A stretch of 64,000 nt of DNA from Dryocosmus kuriphilus (lineage: Eukaryota > Arthropoda > Insecta > Hymenoptera > Cynipidae), in contig CM076192.1 in assembly GCA_038277395.1 (NCBI GenBank), positions 200,632,161-200,696,160 of the forward strand. The letters are read 5' to 3'. Shown piece after piece: positions 10,516 to 21,887 of this stretch; the first letter of the stretch is position 1, and each line of letters opens with the position of its first letter. Under the pieces are notes generated by a model. It searched no databases. It saw only the letters and a list, made by a program, of their open reading frames with translations, and had not been told where the DNA came from. A program made the position numbers and the translations under genes.

Positions 10516-10737
10516 CTTTATACTTAGTTTTTTATTTTTTTAGGTTTTTAAAGTTTTGTGCGTCTTGAGATTTCTAAAGTTTTTGAGGTTTTTGACGCTT
10601 TTTAGTTTTGAAGCTTTTTGATGTGTTTGAGTTTCTTAGCGATTCTGATATTTTTGAGGTTTTTGATCTTTTTAAGAGAATATATTTTCTGTAGGATAGG
10701 TCTCAACTGGAATGGTTTTTTCTTTAAAGTAGATATT

Positions 10738-10830
10738 ATTAAAGGATCGCAGCGGTAAAATAAAATTTGAATGCTGATGAATTTTGATGCATCAACGTTT
10801 AGTTGGCTAGGGATTTTCCAACCTCTTCAG
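10738..10830 (-). repeat. Dispersed repeat end, copy 1 (pairs with 14284-14390)
   Basis: Read on minus, CCTGAAGAGGTTGG ... CCAACTAAACGTTGATGC and then ATCAAAATTCATCAGCAT match the plus strand at 14284-14390 with clear similarity over ~90 bp. The conserved block has CTGAAGA and AAAC boxes around a short stem. Confidence 0.6.
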
Positions 10831-10845
10831 GCTCGAATTTTAATT

Positions 10846-11628
10846 TTAAAAAACAATGAAACACAATCACAAAGAAAAATTTTAAAAACAGTTCGTAAAT
10901 AATAAAATAATCACGAACATCATTGATCGAAGATACGAGCATTGGTAAAGAACCAAAAGTTAAAAAAATTTTGATTAAACAAAGACATTGACAAGGGTCA
11001 GTGAGTCGAATAACAATTTAGAATTTTTAATGACATGCTCGGAACGAGGTACAAGCGATCCTAAGCGGGCGATGATATCAAACTTTTCTGCGTATGCGCA
11101 CATATTATATACTAAATCACAGAGATATTATTGTGTCGTTCATGAGAGTATAAATAGGTACATATCGGTGTGTTAAGAGTCAAATTAACGAAGAATAGTA
11201 AAATATCTATGATTTAATGCAAATATATTTCTTCCTTCTTATTTATACTATTTCGAATGCATTTACTATTTTCCTATTCTTCGTGAATTTGACTCCTTAG
11301 CACATTGTTGTGTACTTGTTGATACTCTCATGGACGACAATAATAATATTTGTGTGAGGTAGTCCATATGTGCGTATACGAAGAAAAGTTGGATATAATC
11401 GCCCGCTCAGTATCGCTTGTAGCTCGTTGTGAGCATGTCATCTAAAATTTGAAAATTATTATTTGACTCACTGACACTAATCAATGTCTTTATTGAATCA
11501 GAATTTATTTAACTATTTGTCCCTTACAAATGCTTATATCATCGAATAAATGTGGTTCCTGAATAGTTGGTTGTTTACATAATGTTTCTTTAATTTTTCT
11601 TTGTGACTGTGTTTGATTGTTTTTATAG
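10846..11628. repeat. Long imperfect palindrome (foldback, ~780 bp)
   Basis: The left arm 10846-11220 is matched by the reverse complement of 11259-11628, with a loop of about 40 bp near 11221-11258. Examples: AAAGACATTGACAAGGGTCA at 10981 against CAATGTCTTT at the right arm, and TCAAATTAACGAAGAATAG against its complement near 11270-11290. Identity is roughly 80% with small indels. It has no transposase ORF. It could be a foldback transposon, two head-to-head copies of one repeat, or a source of hairpin-derived siRNA. Confidence 0.85.
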
Positions 11629-12186
11629 CACTCCGTGACTTATATCCGTACTTAAGTAACATTTTTCTGTGACTTAAATGACTGTTTTCGGCACGGAATT
11701 GTAGGTTACTTTCACGCAACTTCAGAGTAGTATCTACTTCCCGCGTCAAAAATTACAGTAAACATAACCTTCGTAACCTTCATAACAGTTTTGTGGTGTA
11801 TTTATACTCTGTTGAAATGCATTATTGAAAAAGTGGACAAAATTGGTATTGGTCAGTATTTTGTATTGAAAAGTTTTTCGATGAAAGTTAGTAAACAAAG
11901 GTAAAAAAATATGGGTTTTAAATAATTTAGTACTTAGTTTAATTGAATTTCTAAACGAAAATTTTTTTTCAGGTTACTGAACAGTCAGCAGTAATACTTT
12001 TTTAAGGCGTTTTTTCTATCGTTGGGCTATTTCAGAAATAAGTGAAGTTTTTTTTTTGAGGTTTCAGTCAGTACACGAGGTCTCGAAATTTATTCTTTTA
12101 AGTTTTCATTAACGACATGATTGAATGTTTTTGCATGAAGGTAATGTAACTGTATTTCAGGTTGAGTTTTTCCTGATTGTTCGAAA

Positions 12187-12845
12187 ATGAATCCTGTCAA
12201 TCATTATAGTTCTAGCGACGACGAAATTGGAGACATCGTCTCCGAAGAAATTCGTAAAGCAGCAGAAGTAGCGTCTATAAGTTTGTTGCCAGATAAATCC
12301 AAAAAGAATGTACACAGCTGCTTATAATACTTTTAAAAAATGGAGAAGAGAGAAGGGTTCAAATTCTTTTTGCCAAGATATACTGTTGGCTTGCTTTTTG
12401 CATTTGTCTAAAAATTACTCACCACCAAGTTTATGGACTACATATTCTATGCTAAAGTGTACTATCAACTCATTTGATCAGATTAATATTAGTAAATATC
12501 CAAAGGTTTAAAGCTTTCTTGAAAAACAAGTCTGATGGATATATTCCAAATAAATCTGAAGTTTTTACTGCTCAAAATATATCAAAGTTTTTAAATGGAG
12601 CACCCGATGAAGTGTACTTATGTGATAAGGTAAAACTACTACGTGCATAAAAATATTAATCAATTGAATTCAGTCAGTAATGATGATATTTTTTATAGGT
12701 GATCATGATTTTTGGGAATGTAAGCAAAAATTTAACATTTGTAAAGAAATGCAAAAAATTGAGTAAAAATTCAATTGAATATTGGAGCTTACTTGCACTT
12801 TATTTCAATAACCCGCGATATTACTACTGCTCTGAAGTTCTTTGA
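12187..12845 (+). pseudogene. Tyrosine-recombinase-like (Crypton/KRBA2-like) gene, 5' part, decayed
   Basis: A start at 12187 gives an acidic N-terminus (MNPVNHYSSSDDEIGDI). A 1-nt frameshift near 12306 leads into a region typical of the N-terminal core-binding part of insect tyrosine-recombinase-like proteins (AAYNTFKKWRREKG, SLWTTYSMLKCTI). A second frameshift near 12510 leads to AFLKNKSDGY and FLNGAPDEVYL. A probable intron follows: AAG/GTAAAA at 12630 to TTTTTTATAG/GT ending at 12698, after which VIMIFG continues the family pattern before the frame degenerates. No catalytic RHRY region is present. A retained intron argues for a DNA-level copy rather than a retrocopy. An upstream acceptor-like TGTATTTCAG (12160) suggests a further 5' exon. 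Confidence 0.6.
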
Positions 12846-13004
12846 AACTAACCTATAATGACGTGCTCAAAACGAAGTCAAAACTATGGGCGGATTTATG
12901 TCAAGCGTGCTATAAAATAGTATGCGATACTCCTGACTTAAGTGTCCCACTGGCATGGCGTGATGAAATGGGCCACTTAAGTCACACGTATCGTAATGTA
13001 CTAT

Positions 13005-13985
13005 TTGCATTCTCATCTCAATGAGAAGTTATTAGTTTAATGTGAAAAATGACTCTCGCGGATTTCATCAAATCTCCACGTTTTGAGATCCCCTGAATGA
13101 GAAAGAACGGTTTCTGGACGGTGTCTGTTATTGCTGTTGTCGTTGTCGTCGTTGTCGTCAATGTTGTCGTCGGAATCTGTTACTGCGATAACTTTTGAAA
13201 GAATCATCAGATTGGATTGCGCTTTGGCACTCTTCTTCAAAGTCCAAGAAAAAAAGGACGAGTTCGTTAACCAGCGGTTTTTGACCAGTGGTTATGGTTT
13301 TATCCATAAAAAACTGTTATTACAAAATCAAAAAATCAATTTTCCTGTTAAAGTACACGAAATGCAAAAAAAAAGTTTCAAGTAAAATTTTGCACCTCAC
13401 AAAAGTCTACAAATATTAATTTAACTAATCTTTGATAAAATGAATGGTTTTTGTTTTAATCAACAAAACGCTATTAAAATTTAAATAACTATGGTTTCCC
13501 GCCAAAATATTCAAGATATGAAAAAATGGTAAAAAACAAAGTTGCTCGATTCGAAAATATCTATAAATTTTTATAAACCATTTTTTGATCAAATGCACGG
13601 TTTTTTTTTAATCGATAAAACGTTATTAAAAATAAAAAATTTCAAATTTCCTGACAAACTATTCTAGATACGAAAAAAATGATAATAAACAAAGTTGTTG
13701 ACCTCCAAAACGTCTACAAATTTGCTATCTATCATTTTTTTTTGTCCAGACGCGTAGTTTTTGTGTTATTCGTGAAATATGTTATGAAATATAAAGAAAA
13801 CCACTTTTCAGCAAAACTATGCAAAAGATCAGAAAATATTAACAAGCATAAGTGCTCAACTTGGAAAGAGCTACAAAATTAATTTATAAGACTCATCATT
13901 TTACATTTAAGAATCGAAATCCTGTATTGTGAAAGTTTGGAAAATCACTAAAAAAGCTGTACCAATCTAAAATGTGTTTCAAAGA
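13005..13985 (-). repeat. ~1 kb dispersed repeat, copy 1 (inverted relative to 59957-60945)
   Basis: Nearly the whole interval is matched by the reverse complement of 59957-60945, including the CGACAACGACGAC-type microsatellite, the CAAAACGTCGAGATTTCATG block and the CGTTTTATCGATTAAAAC phrases. There is internal repetition: three related ~150-bp segments at about 13385-13540, 13540-13690 and 13690-13870. Both copies yield a similar short ORF only because of this homology, so no gene is called. Confidence 0.85.
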
Positions 13986-14283
13986 AATTGAATTGTCGAG
14001 CGCGAAGCGCGAGTGTCATGACCAGAATGTATTTCTTGAGGTCGATTAAGCTTTATATAAAATAATTTCTTTTGTAATTTTTAACAAAAACTTCAAATTT
14101 AATAATCTCATTAAAACTAGGTGTTTTGAAATTATAAGGCCCACGTAACGAATACCGAGCACGATATGCAAGGACCAAAAATATTCAAGCGCGAAGCACT
14201 AAGCTTAAATACCTCTAGGAGCGCTTATACTTCACGCGCAGCGCGCAATGAGAATGTGCCCGCAAAGCGTGCAGATTTTTTAA
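13986..14283. other. Short GCGCGAAGCGC-type palindromes in unique DNA
   Basis: The stretch holds repeated small GC palindromes (GAGCGCGAAGCGCGAG near 13998, GCGCGAAGCAC near 14189, CACGCGCAGCGCGC near 14234) in AT-rich DNA. No gene seen. Confidence 0.5.
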
Positions 14284-14390
14284 AATTAAAAGTATAGCCG
14301 GAGGAGGATGGCAAACTCCTACCCAACGAAACGTTGCTGCATCAAAATTAATCAGCATAAGTTATAATTTACCGCTTACGATCCATTGGA
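14284..14390 (+). repeat. Dispersed repeat end, copy 2 (pairs with 10738-10830)
   Basis: GGAGGATGGCAAACTCC, then CCAACGAAACGTTGCTGC and ATCAAAATTAATCAGCAT. It matches the minus strand of 10738-10830. The CGAAAC box is intact in this copy. Confidence 0.6.
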
Positions 14391-14868
14391 AATAACTAAT
14401 TCAAATTCAAAAAGGAGGGTATAATTATAAAAAATGTTTGCGTCCAACTGCTATAGTATTTCTGTGCAGGAGAAATTTCAGGTTATTCAGTTTCAAGCAA
14501 TTATCATTTCCCCCAGATCAGGACCTTCTGGCCTGTAGATAAATCAGGAATAGGATCACCGAGACGATTCAACTGATTTTCTTTAGTTAAATAAATGTTT
14601 TTTAGTCTTAATTAATTCAAATAGCTAGGAAACAGCAATTGTTTTAAATGAATAAATAAATTATTCGCCTGTAGTTTCTCTATCTTTTATTTCATTTCTT
14701 ACAGTTTCTTAACATTATTCCTTTCTATACTGATTTTTTTATAACGATTTCTCTGGAATCATGGAAAAATCATAAGAAATGCATTAAATAGAAAAACGAT
14801 TACAATAAAACAAGTGCTGTATGCAGAATCCTCTACTGCCTATTTTAGGCTGTATTTTAATTAATTTT

Positions 14869-14957
14869 TTAATTACGTGAGATTACAAATCCATCCAGAG
14901 TTACGAAATAATCTAGTTCGGCTCCACTCGGTCCATAAAGTTGTCGCTCAACTGATT
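14869..14957 (-). CDS. Candidate terminal exon, phase 1 (exon-like segment 4)
   Basis: The acceptor ATGCTTCTTACAG on minus is followed at 14957 by 28 open phase-1 codons (starting SVERQLYGPSGAELDYF) to a TAA at 14869-14871. The following sequence TTAATTAAAATACAGCCTAAAA matches the tails of the 8028 and 6969 segments. No known domain. Likely a paralogous 3' exon of the same gene family. Confidence 0.4.
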
Positions 14958-15349
14958 CTGTAAGAAGCATAAAGATTTTCTATTAACGAGAGTTTTCAAC
15001 GAAACTGATTGCACATTTGTACCAGTTAATAAAACCTACACTGCTTTTCAAAATATATGGTTTGTTGGCAATTCTTGTCACTTATTTAACGGCAAAATGT
15101 GATTCTTCACACGCTTTCTCACTTAACATAAGCATATATCGTTTTGAAACTAAATATCTGAGATATAAAAATGAAAGACATAGTTTCTCTGTTTTTGAGA
15201 AAGATTGGAAAATTCGCTTTAAAAAAAAAATTACCATAATCAAAAGCATGGTTTGGCCCCACATAAAATTCATGCAAGGTCTTTTTTATGTCAAAACAAG
15301 AAAAATATATATATATATAAATATGGGGTTTTTGGAAAACTAGTGCATT

Positions 15350-16000
15350 AGTCAACCTTTCGACCAGAAACGTGATTTTTCAATCAAAGATGCATCTTTA
15401 ACAAACCAGATTAATCTTGAAACAAAAAAACTTAAATTTTCAACCAAAATGTAATAGTTTAATTTCTAATCATAAGTGATGAATTTTCAACCAAATCGTT
15501 GAACTTGCAATTGAAAGAATTAATTGTTGTCAACAAAAAATTTAATAGTTACATTTTTAACAAAAAATTTAATAGTTAAATTTTTAACACAAAATTTTAA
15601 AAAATCAACCAGGAATAAAAAGATTGCTAAATTTTTAACAAAAAGTAGTTGAATGTTAAACAAAAGAAGATAGTAACAAACAAGTTAGTACATTATTGTA
15701 TGTATATAATCAAATAATATTGCGTGTGAAAGTAGCATTATACGATAAATATGATTTCATAATGTAGGCAAATGGAGTTTTATATAGATATAATAAATAT
15801 AATACTATACGAGTATAATGGATAGAATACTATATAATTGGAGGCAATATAATATTATATATGGAGTTAGAGTGAAGGAAATTTAAATGTAATATTGCAT
15901 ATTATTAAACTAATTACGTTTAGGATGTAACTTCCGTAAAAATAGGCATAGAATAGCGGTTAGAGTTGGGCAGCGTGGACAAACTCGAACACGAATTACT
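15350..16000. other. AT-rich degenerate repeats, no gene
   Basis: Diffuse TTCAACCAAAA and TTTTTAACAAAAA phrases to about 15.68 kb, then AT-rich sequence with repeated ATAATATTATAT phrases. No coding signal. Confidence 0.5.
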
Positions 16001-16009
16001 AGTATATTT

Positions 16010-17760
16010 TATGTTTTTGCTGTTATAAATTCAAATCGACGCTGGGAAGGGAGCGCGTGGCCCTCCCGCCACGCTCTCGGTTCGTGGCACTCGGCCAATC
16101 AACAAGCCGGCTCGCTATCTGTTTCGCCAATCAGGCCCAGTGTTCCATCCACGCGAGCGGCGTTCGTCTCCTGAGCTCAGAACTTTTGTTTCTAGTCTTT
16201 GATTAGAGCACCAACCTCTCTACTCTTTCCAACCTCATACGTCCAATTCCATCCCGGTGTCTTTGCGTGTCCCTCTAGGCCCCCTGTATCACATTTGAGA
16301 AGGTGACGTTTGTCTCTTGGACAAATTTTTGTCTTTGGTGTTCATTACCATCCTGACTCAAGTCTGGTGCCCTGGCGTCTCGAGCTGCCCAAAGTACAGC
16401 ACCCTTGGCGTTCATCGAAGGCCCAATGCCATCCTGCGTCCTCGAGGTCTCTAGCCCGAAGTCACACGTTACCCTAGGTGCTGCCCTCGGCCCTTAGGTA
16501 CCCATGTCGTTCATTTTTTGTCCGTTTCTTCTTACTTTTGATCCTCGATATCCATCGACGAACTCGAAACTTATGGCGGGAGACAAAACCCGTAAAGCTC
16601 GTCCAAATAGAGCCACCCGTGTCGGCCGGTGCCTAACTGAGGCAGTGCGCAAGGCAACAGAAAAGTATGACCCGGCTCAACTTTCCCTACAAATTCGGCC
16701 GCCGCGCCGTGTGTATTAAAGTAGGTTCTGCGCTCTCCAGAGGGTACACGTGATCCTTGTTCCAAAAAACGTAAGGCCGTACTTACTCATCCATGACCAT
16801 GAGTACTACTCCTCCTGTCCTTCTCCACCGAGCCAGGCCTCGGGTTTACTCCCATCAAGCTGAATCCCCACGACACCTCTCTAAGTGCAGCTTCAAGGGA
16901 GTCGAAACCTTGTGATTCACCTCCCAAGGTATCTCTCAGTTTTATTGTCCCTCCACAGGAACGACTTCCTCTGCCGTCCAAAATTTTTCACGTTCAGAGC
17001 CTGGCCATCAGCCTTCCACACGATATCTCCATATTCGCGGGACCCAGACAGAAACCTCCAACTACTGGAAGATAGCTCTTCTCTCGACCAAGACCTCAAC
17101 CAACCCCTCCTACTTCCCCAGACAGTGAGTTCCTTCCCTTAGCTGCAGATCGCACTCCAGAATCCTCCTCTGCCTCCTTTCTTGCGCCATCGGTAAATTC
17201 CCCTACGCGGTCCATCGGCCCACACCGCTTCCTCCGTTTCTGGAACATCTTACTCATCCTATCATCACTATGGTCGTCGCTGCCCCCCCTCTTGTGTAAA
17301 AGTTTCCTCCGCTCCCATCATAACAGAAAGAAAGGGAAAAAAATCAGTGTTTATTCCGGGCTTGAAGGCCATGGAAGGCATCCAAGCCTGGGAAAAGTTA
17401 ATGAGAGGCGACATCGCGCGCCCATTCAACGCCCCCCCCCCCTCGAGCCAGTGACCACCGACCGTAGGAATGTTCGTATTGGACAAATACTTAGCGATGG
17501 ATCGCCGGGTTCCATCCACGACCCCCTTTCCTGTTTATACGCCTTCTAACACTTCGCGCGCCCCCGAACCTCGTGCGAACTAGAAATACGTTCCGCGACA
17601 TTGCACCCTCCTCCGGGTAAGAACTCCCCTCCCTTTCAACCCGGGAGGTCACTATTCTCGACCGCCCTCTACTCATTCGGTACACCTTCCTCCGGGTAAA
17701 ACCATTTTTTTTCTATATCGAGGAACAATTCCTCCACTTCATTGATAGACCACCACCAAC
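16010..17760 (+). mobile_element. GC-rich 5' fragment of an unidentified retroelement
   Basis: An island of GC/CT-rich sequence in AT-rich surroundings with sharp edges. It has no long ORF; short ones include 16504-16719. The composition resembles the 5' untranslated and early gag region of an LTR or non-LTR element, but no RT, protease or integrase is visible, so the class is unknown. The 3' side ends abruptly at the AT-rich array. Confidence 0.4.
16573..16719 (+). CDS. Short basic ORF in the GC-rich island, unrecognised
   Basis: From the internal ATG at 16573 it reads MAGDKTRKARPNRATRVGRC and ends at TAA 16719; an upstream in-frame ATG lies at 16504. The basic N-terminus with codon composition unlike the surrounding AT-rich DNA is consistent with a truncated retroelement ORF1. 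It could be chance. Confidence 0.25.
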   Translation: MAGDKTRKARPNRATRVGRCLTEAVRKATEKYDPAQLSLQIRPPRRVY

Positions 17761-18192
17761 CTTGAAGAGGGGGGAAGGCATATATCAAGATTAATTCATA
17801 TCAAAATCCATGATTTACAAAAAAAAAAATAGTTAAAACTCCAACCAAAAGAATATTTCAAAAAGTGCAAGAAACGACATTTCCAAAGCACTGTACACCA
17901 AATTTGTATTTTTGTTTCAGGGAATCTAATTTTTGAACGAAAAAGCGCATCTTTGGTAAAAAAAAGTTTTTAACTAAATATAATGAATTCTCAAACTAAA
18001 AGGTGAAACATGAGTTAATGCAAAAAAAAAAATTCCAACCAAAAGTATGTTTTTTTATGTGATTTCATTAATTTGGTCATATTACTATTGTCCTTCATTA
18101 CCGTCATCAAAGTTTTAAATCCTATATTTATGTGCGTTTTAGTAGCTAATTACTGTTTATTTTATTATATAATTTAAATGATGTTTCAATTA

Positions 18193-18226
18193 CTCGAAGT
18201 TACCCTTGTTGTTGGCGGCGATGGGT
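18193..18226 (-). CDS. Micro-exon-like segment, proline-rich subtype, defective
   Basis: Acceptor CCTTTTCTGAG then a 34-nt segment that in phase 1 reads DPSPPTTRVTS. It aligns with 32223-32256 rather than with the 30-nt exons. The expected donor is GAG/TAATT, lacking the GT; an alternative GGGTAACT lies inside. Probably degenerate. Confidence 0.3.
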
Positions 18227-19607
18227 CTCAGAAAAGGAAAATAGGGATATTTTGTTAACGAATTTTTTCAGCGAATACAATTCTATTTTCGTATTTGTAA
18301 ATTTAAGCCACTTGACTTTTTGTTAAGGAATTTTTGCTTTAATTCAACATTTTCACCCAAAATCATAAAAGTACAAGTTTCAATAATTTTAGCTTATGTT
18401 AAGGAATCCCGAAACTCTTTTGGAAATCAAACTTCAAAAAAGCCCATCTGTGTACTGGTTTTGCGAAAGGCGTCTAGGTTAAGTCATATTAGGTGATGAT
18501 TTTGTGTGAAAAATCTTGATCTTTGTTGAAAGTTCCCAAACATAACCCTGAATGGCTTAAGCTGCAAATTTAAAGCACAGAAGGTAAAAACTTAAGCGAA
18601 CAGTTAAATTTTTAACAAAAAAGTGGAATTTTGATAAAGAATGCTAATATTTTCAAAAAAAAAAATGAATTTTTGATGTAATATTTTAAGTTTTAACTAA
18701 AAAAAGACCGACTTTGAATAAAATAATCAGATTTTCAAATGAAAGAATGAATTCTCATTCAAAAGTTTATAATCGACCTAAACCAAGAAATGTTTCTTTC
18801 AACCAACAATAGTAGAAATATCAACCCTGGACAAAAAACAGTTGAACTTTCAACCAAAGACGAATTATTAACAAAATCCTTGTATCTTCAAAAAGAATAG
18901 TTGAATTTTTAACTAAAAAAGGCGAATTCTTAACCATGAGTGAAACAGTTAACTGAATGAAAAAAAAAAATTTATAAACGAAAATTTTTGAATTTGCAAT
19001 AAAAACCATAATTTTCCGAAAAATATTAATTCTGAACAAAATCTTCAAACTTCAAAACAGAAAAATAGTTGAAATTCAACTCAAAAGGATATTTCTCAAC
19101 CAAAAATGAAACAGCAAATTTTTGAGTAAAAAAAAAAAGATTAAAATGGACCGTCCGTGGTTGAATTTTGAAAAAAAAGCATGACTTTTCAACAAAAGAC
19201 TAATTCTTAACAAAATCCATGAATTTCCCAAAAAGAAGTAAAAAATTCCAATAAAAGAAAGTGTCTTAAAGTTTACGAAAAGCACGCACTTCCAAAGCAC
19301 TATAAACCATATTTGTATTTTTGATTAAAAAAATTTCATTTTCAACAAAGTAGTGAATTTTTAGTAAAAAAAGTTTTCAACTAAATATGGTAAATTCTTA
19401 AACGAAAATTTGAAAGTCGATAAAAAAAAAAAAAAAATTTCCAACCAAAAACATAATTATGTTTCTTTATGGGATTTCATTCATTTAGTCATATTATACT
19501 ATTGGTCCACATTAACGTTATGAAAATTTTAAATCCTAGATTTCTGAGAATTTTATGAATAAGATACTATTTATTTTATATTAAATTTTCAATAATATTA
19601 TAATTAC

Positions 19608-19637
19608 CTCTACTTTCCCTTGACTTAGAATATGACG
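19608..19637 (-). CDS. 30-nt micro-exon candidate (phase 1-1)
   Basis: Minus strand: CGCTATTTTTTTCTTTCAG acceptor, exactly 30 nt, then donor GAG/GTAATTA. Read in phase 1 it encodes ASYSKSRESRG with the first and last codons shared with neighbouring exons. Other frames contain stops. It is one of four well-formed copies in the ~1.4 kb array. Confidence 0.55.
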
Positions 19638-21079
19638 CTGAAAGAAAAAAATAGCGATTTTCTGTTAATGAATATTTTCAACGTTCCCAATTGCACTTTC
19701 GTACCTGCCAGTTTATGGAATTTGAAGCTATGTTGGAGAATTTTTGCCCCAAGTCAATACTTGTCAAACAAAATTATCATTTCTTTTAGAAAAATTTACA
19801 AGTTTCAATAATTTATGGTTATGTGAAGGAATCTCGAAACTCCCTTTTGTCAATCCAACTTCAAAGAAACCCATTTTTGCATTGGGTTTCCATAAGACAT
19901 CTCTGTTAAGTCTATACGAGATGATTTTGGTTGAAAAATCTTGATTTTTGTTGAAAACTCCAAAACATAACCTCGAATGGCATTACAGGATATATTCGTA
20001 TTTTTAATTTCGAAACAATAAAATTTTCTACAAGAAAATGAATAAAAAAAATGGTTATATTTTCAACAAAAAAATTCATTTTTTAATGGAAAATTTTAAG
20101 TTATAACTAAAAAGAGGACAATTTTTAACAAAATAGACGAACATCACATTGAAAGCATAAATTTTCATGCAAAAATTTATAACTTACTTAAATCAAAAAA
20201 TGTTGATTTTCAACCAACAATATTTGAATTATCAGCCTTGGAAAATTTTCAAAAAATAGTTCAATCCCGGTCAAGAAAGATGAATTGTCAGCAAAAGAAT
20301 TACATTCTCGCAAAGCAGTAGAACTTTGAACCAAAGATGAATTATTATTAACAAAATCCTTGTAGTTGAAAAGAAGTAATCAAATTTTTACCTCAAAAGG
20401 ATGAATTCTTTACCAAGAATGGAGCAGTTAATTAAGTGAAAAAAAAGTGATTTAGAAATGAAGACAGTTGCATTTTTAATTAGAAAAGCATAATTTTTCG
20501 AAAAATATTAATTCTCAACAAAATCTTAAATTTTCAAATAGAAAAATAGTCGAACTTCCACAAAAAAGATGATCTTCTCATCGCAAAATGAAGTAGCTAA
20601 ATTTTGAGTAGAAAAGAAAGATTAAATTTGACAAACCATAGTTGAATTTTCAACCAAAAAGCATGACTCTTCAACAAGAAATTAATTCTTAATAAAATCC
20701 ATGAATTCCCATAAAAGGAGTCAAAATTCAAAACGAATCAAGTCTCTTATACTTCACGAAAAAAGGCATTTCCAAAGCAGTATAAGCCATATTTGTATTT
20801 TTGATTAAAAAAATTAAAAGTTAAACAAGGTGGTGAATTTTTAATAAATAAAAATTTTCAACTGAATATGGTGAGTTTTTAAACGAAAATGTAGAAGTTG
20901 ACTTAAAGTAAAAAAAAAAAATTGTACCCAGAAATATATGTTTCTTATGCGGTTTCATTAGTTTCATCATATTATTGTCCCTTATTAACGTTCGCAAAAT
21001 TTTTAATTCAACATTGATGAGTATTTTATTTAAAAATACTATTTACCTTATATTGTACTTTAAATAATATGTAAAATAC

Positions 21080-21109
21080 CTCTTCTCGCCCTTAGTCGAG
21101 CAGATGATT
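21080..21109 (-). CDS. 30-nt micro-exon candidate (phase 1-1)
   Basis: Minus strand: TTTTTTTCTTTCAG acceptor, 30 nt, donor GAG/GTATTTTA. Phase-1 reading: ESSARLRARRG. Frame 0 has a TAA, so only phase 1 is usable. The donor is slightly weaker than in the other copies. Confidence 0.5.
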
Positions 21110-21887
21110 CTGAAAGAAAAAAATAGCGATTTTTTATTAACGAATTTTTTTCAACGAACCGAATTGTACTTTCGTGCTCGACTCATAAGTTTAAACAATT
21201 TGAGGTTATGTTAGGGAGTTTTCGCTTCAAATGAATATTTTTCTACCAAAATCATCAGGTACTTTTGGTAAAAGGTCACCTTTCTTGCGCGAAAATTCAA
21301 CTATTTTGTTAAAGCCGGTGTTTTATTTCAGAAACTAAACTGTTACTTTGAAAACTAGCTTTTTGCAAACTGAACTAGTTTTGCTTGAAAACTTAATTAT
21401 TTTCTTGAAAGTGCAATATCTCAGCCGTTATCGAAGCTAGTGAAGAAATATCCTCGAATCTAAACAATCTTTATTGCTATAAACAAACTTTGTAAACAAA
21501 ATCAAATAGAACGCGTTAGTAACAATTAGATACATAGAGATGTCATAGTTAAATTTTCAAAAAACGGATTAATTTTTAAATAAAGTTTGTTGAATCAAAA
21601 CGAAAAGTAAAACCTAAAAAGACGAATTCTCAACAAGATAGTTGAATTTTTATCTGAAAAAAGAGTTTTCAACTAAAAAGTTAACTTTTTATTCTCCAAA
21701 AATATATTTTAGTTTTGCATAAAGCACAGGATAAATTAGCGTGAAAGAACCGTTCAGTTACTATCAATCAAAGGAAAGGAAATTTAAAAGATAGAAGCTG
21801 AATTTTAGAAAAGGAACATCAATTTTGAACAAAAATAGTTCATTTTCCAACCAAAAAACGTAATTTTTCAAGAAAGATTAATTCTTC

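Larger units (their letters stand above)
17765..21887. repeat. Higher-order tandem array, left part (~1.4 kb units)
   Basis: Successive units can be anchored on GATTTCATTAATTTGGTCAT-like text at 18061, 19473 and 20951, a period of about 1.41-1.48 kb. Each unit runs through the same order of blocks: TTCATTAATTTGGTCATATTATTG, TTTTAAATCC, the micro-exon, ATAGCGATTTTCTGTTAACG, TTTGAGGTTATGTTA, and a long stretch of TTGAATTTTCAACC phrases. Unit identity looks like 75-85%. The array is cut at 21888 by the Gypsy element and resumes at 31744. Confidence 0.8.

Noticed and set aside
13037..13385. Similar short ORFs in both ~1 kb repeat copies (here and 60595-60994)
   Set aside because: Similarity comes from the repeat itself; frames differ in length and the shared text is partly a GAC/AAC microsatellite.
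15082..15273. Hydrophobic minus ORF as a signal-peptide exon for the 14957 segment
   Set aside because: The possible donor (ATG/GTAATT) is in phase 0, not phase 1, and the hydrophobic stretch is not at the N-terminus.
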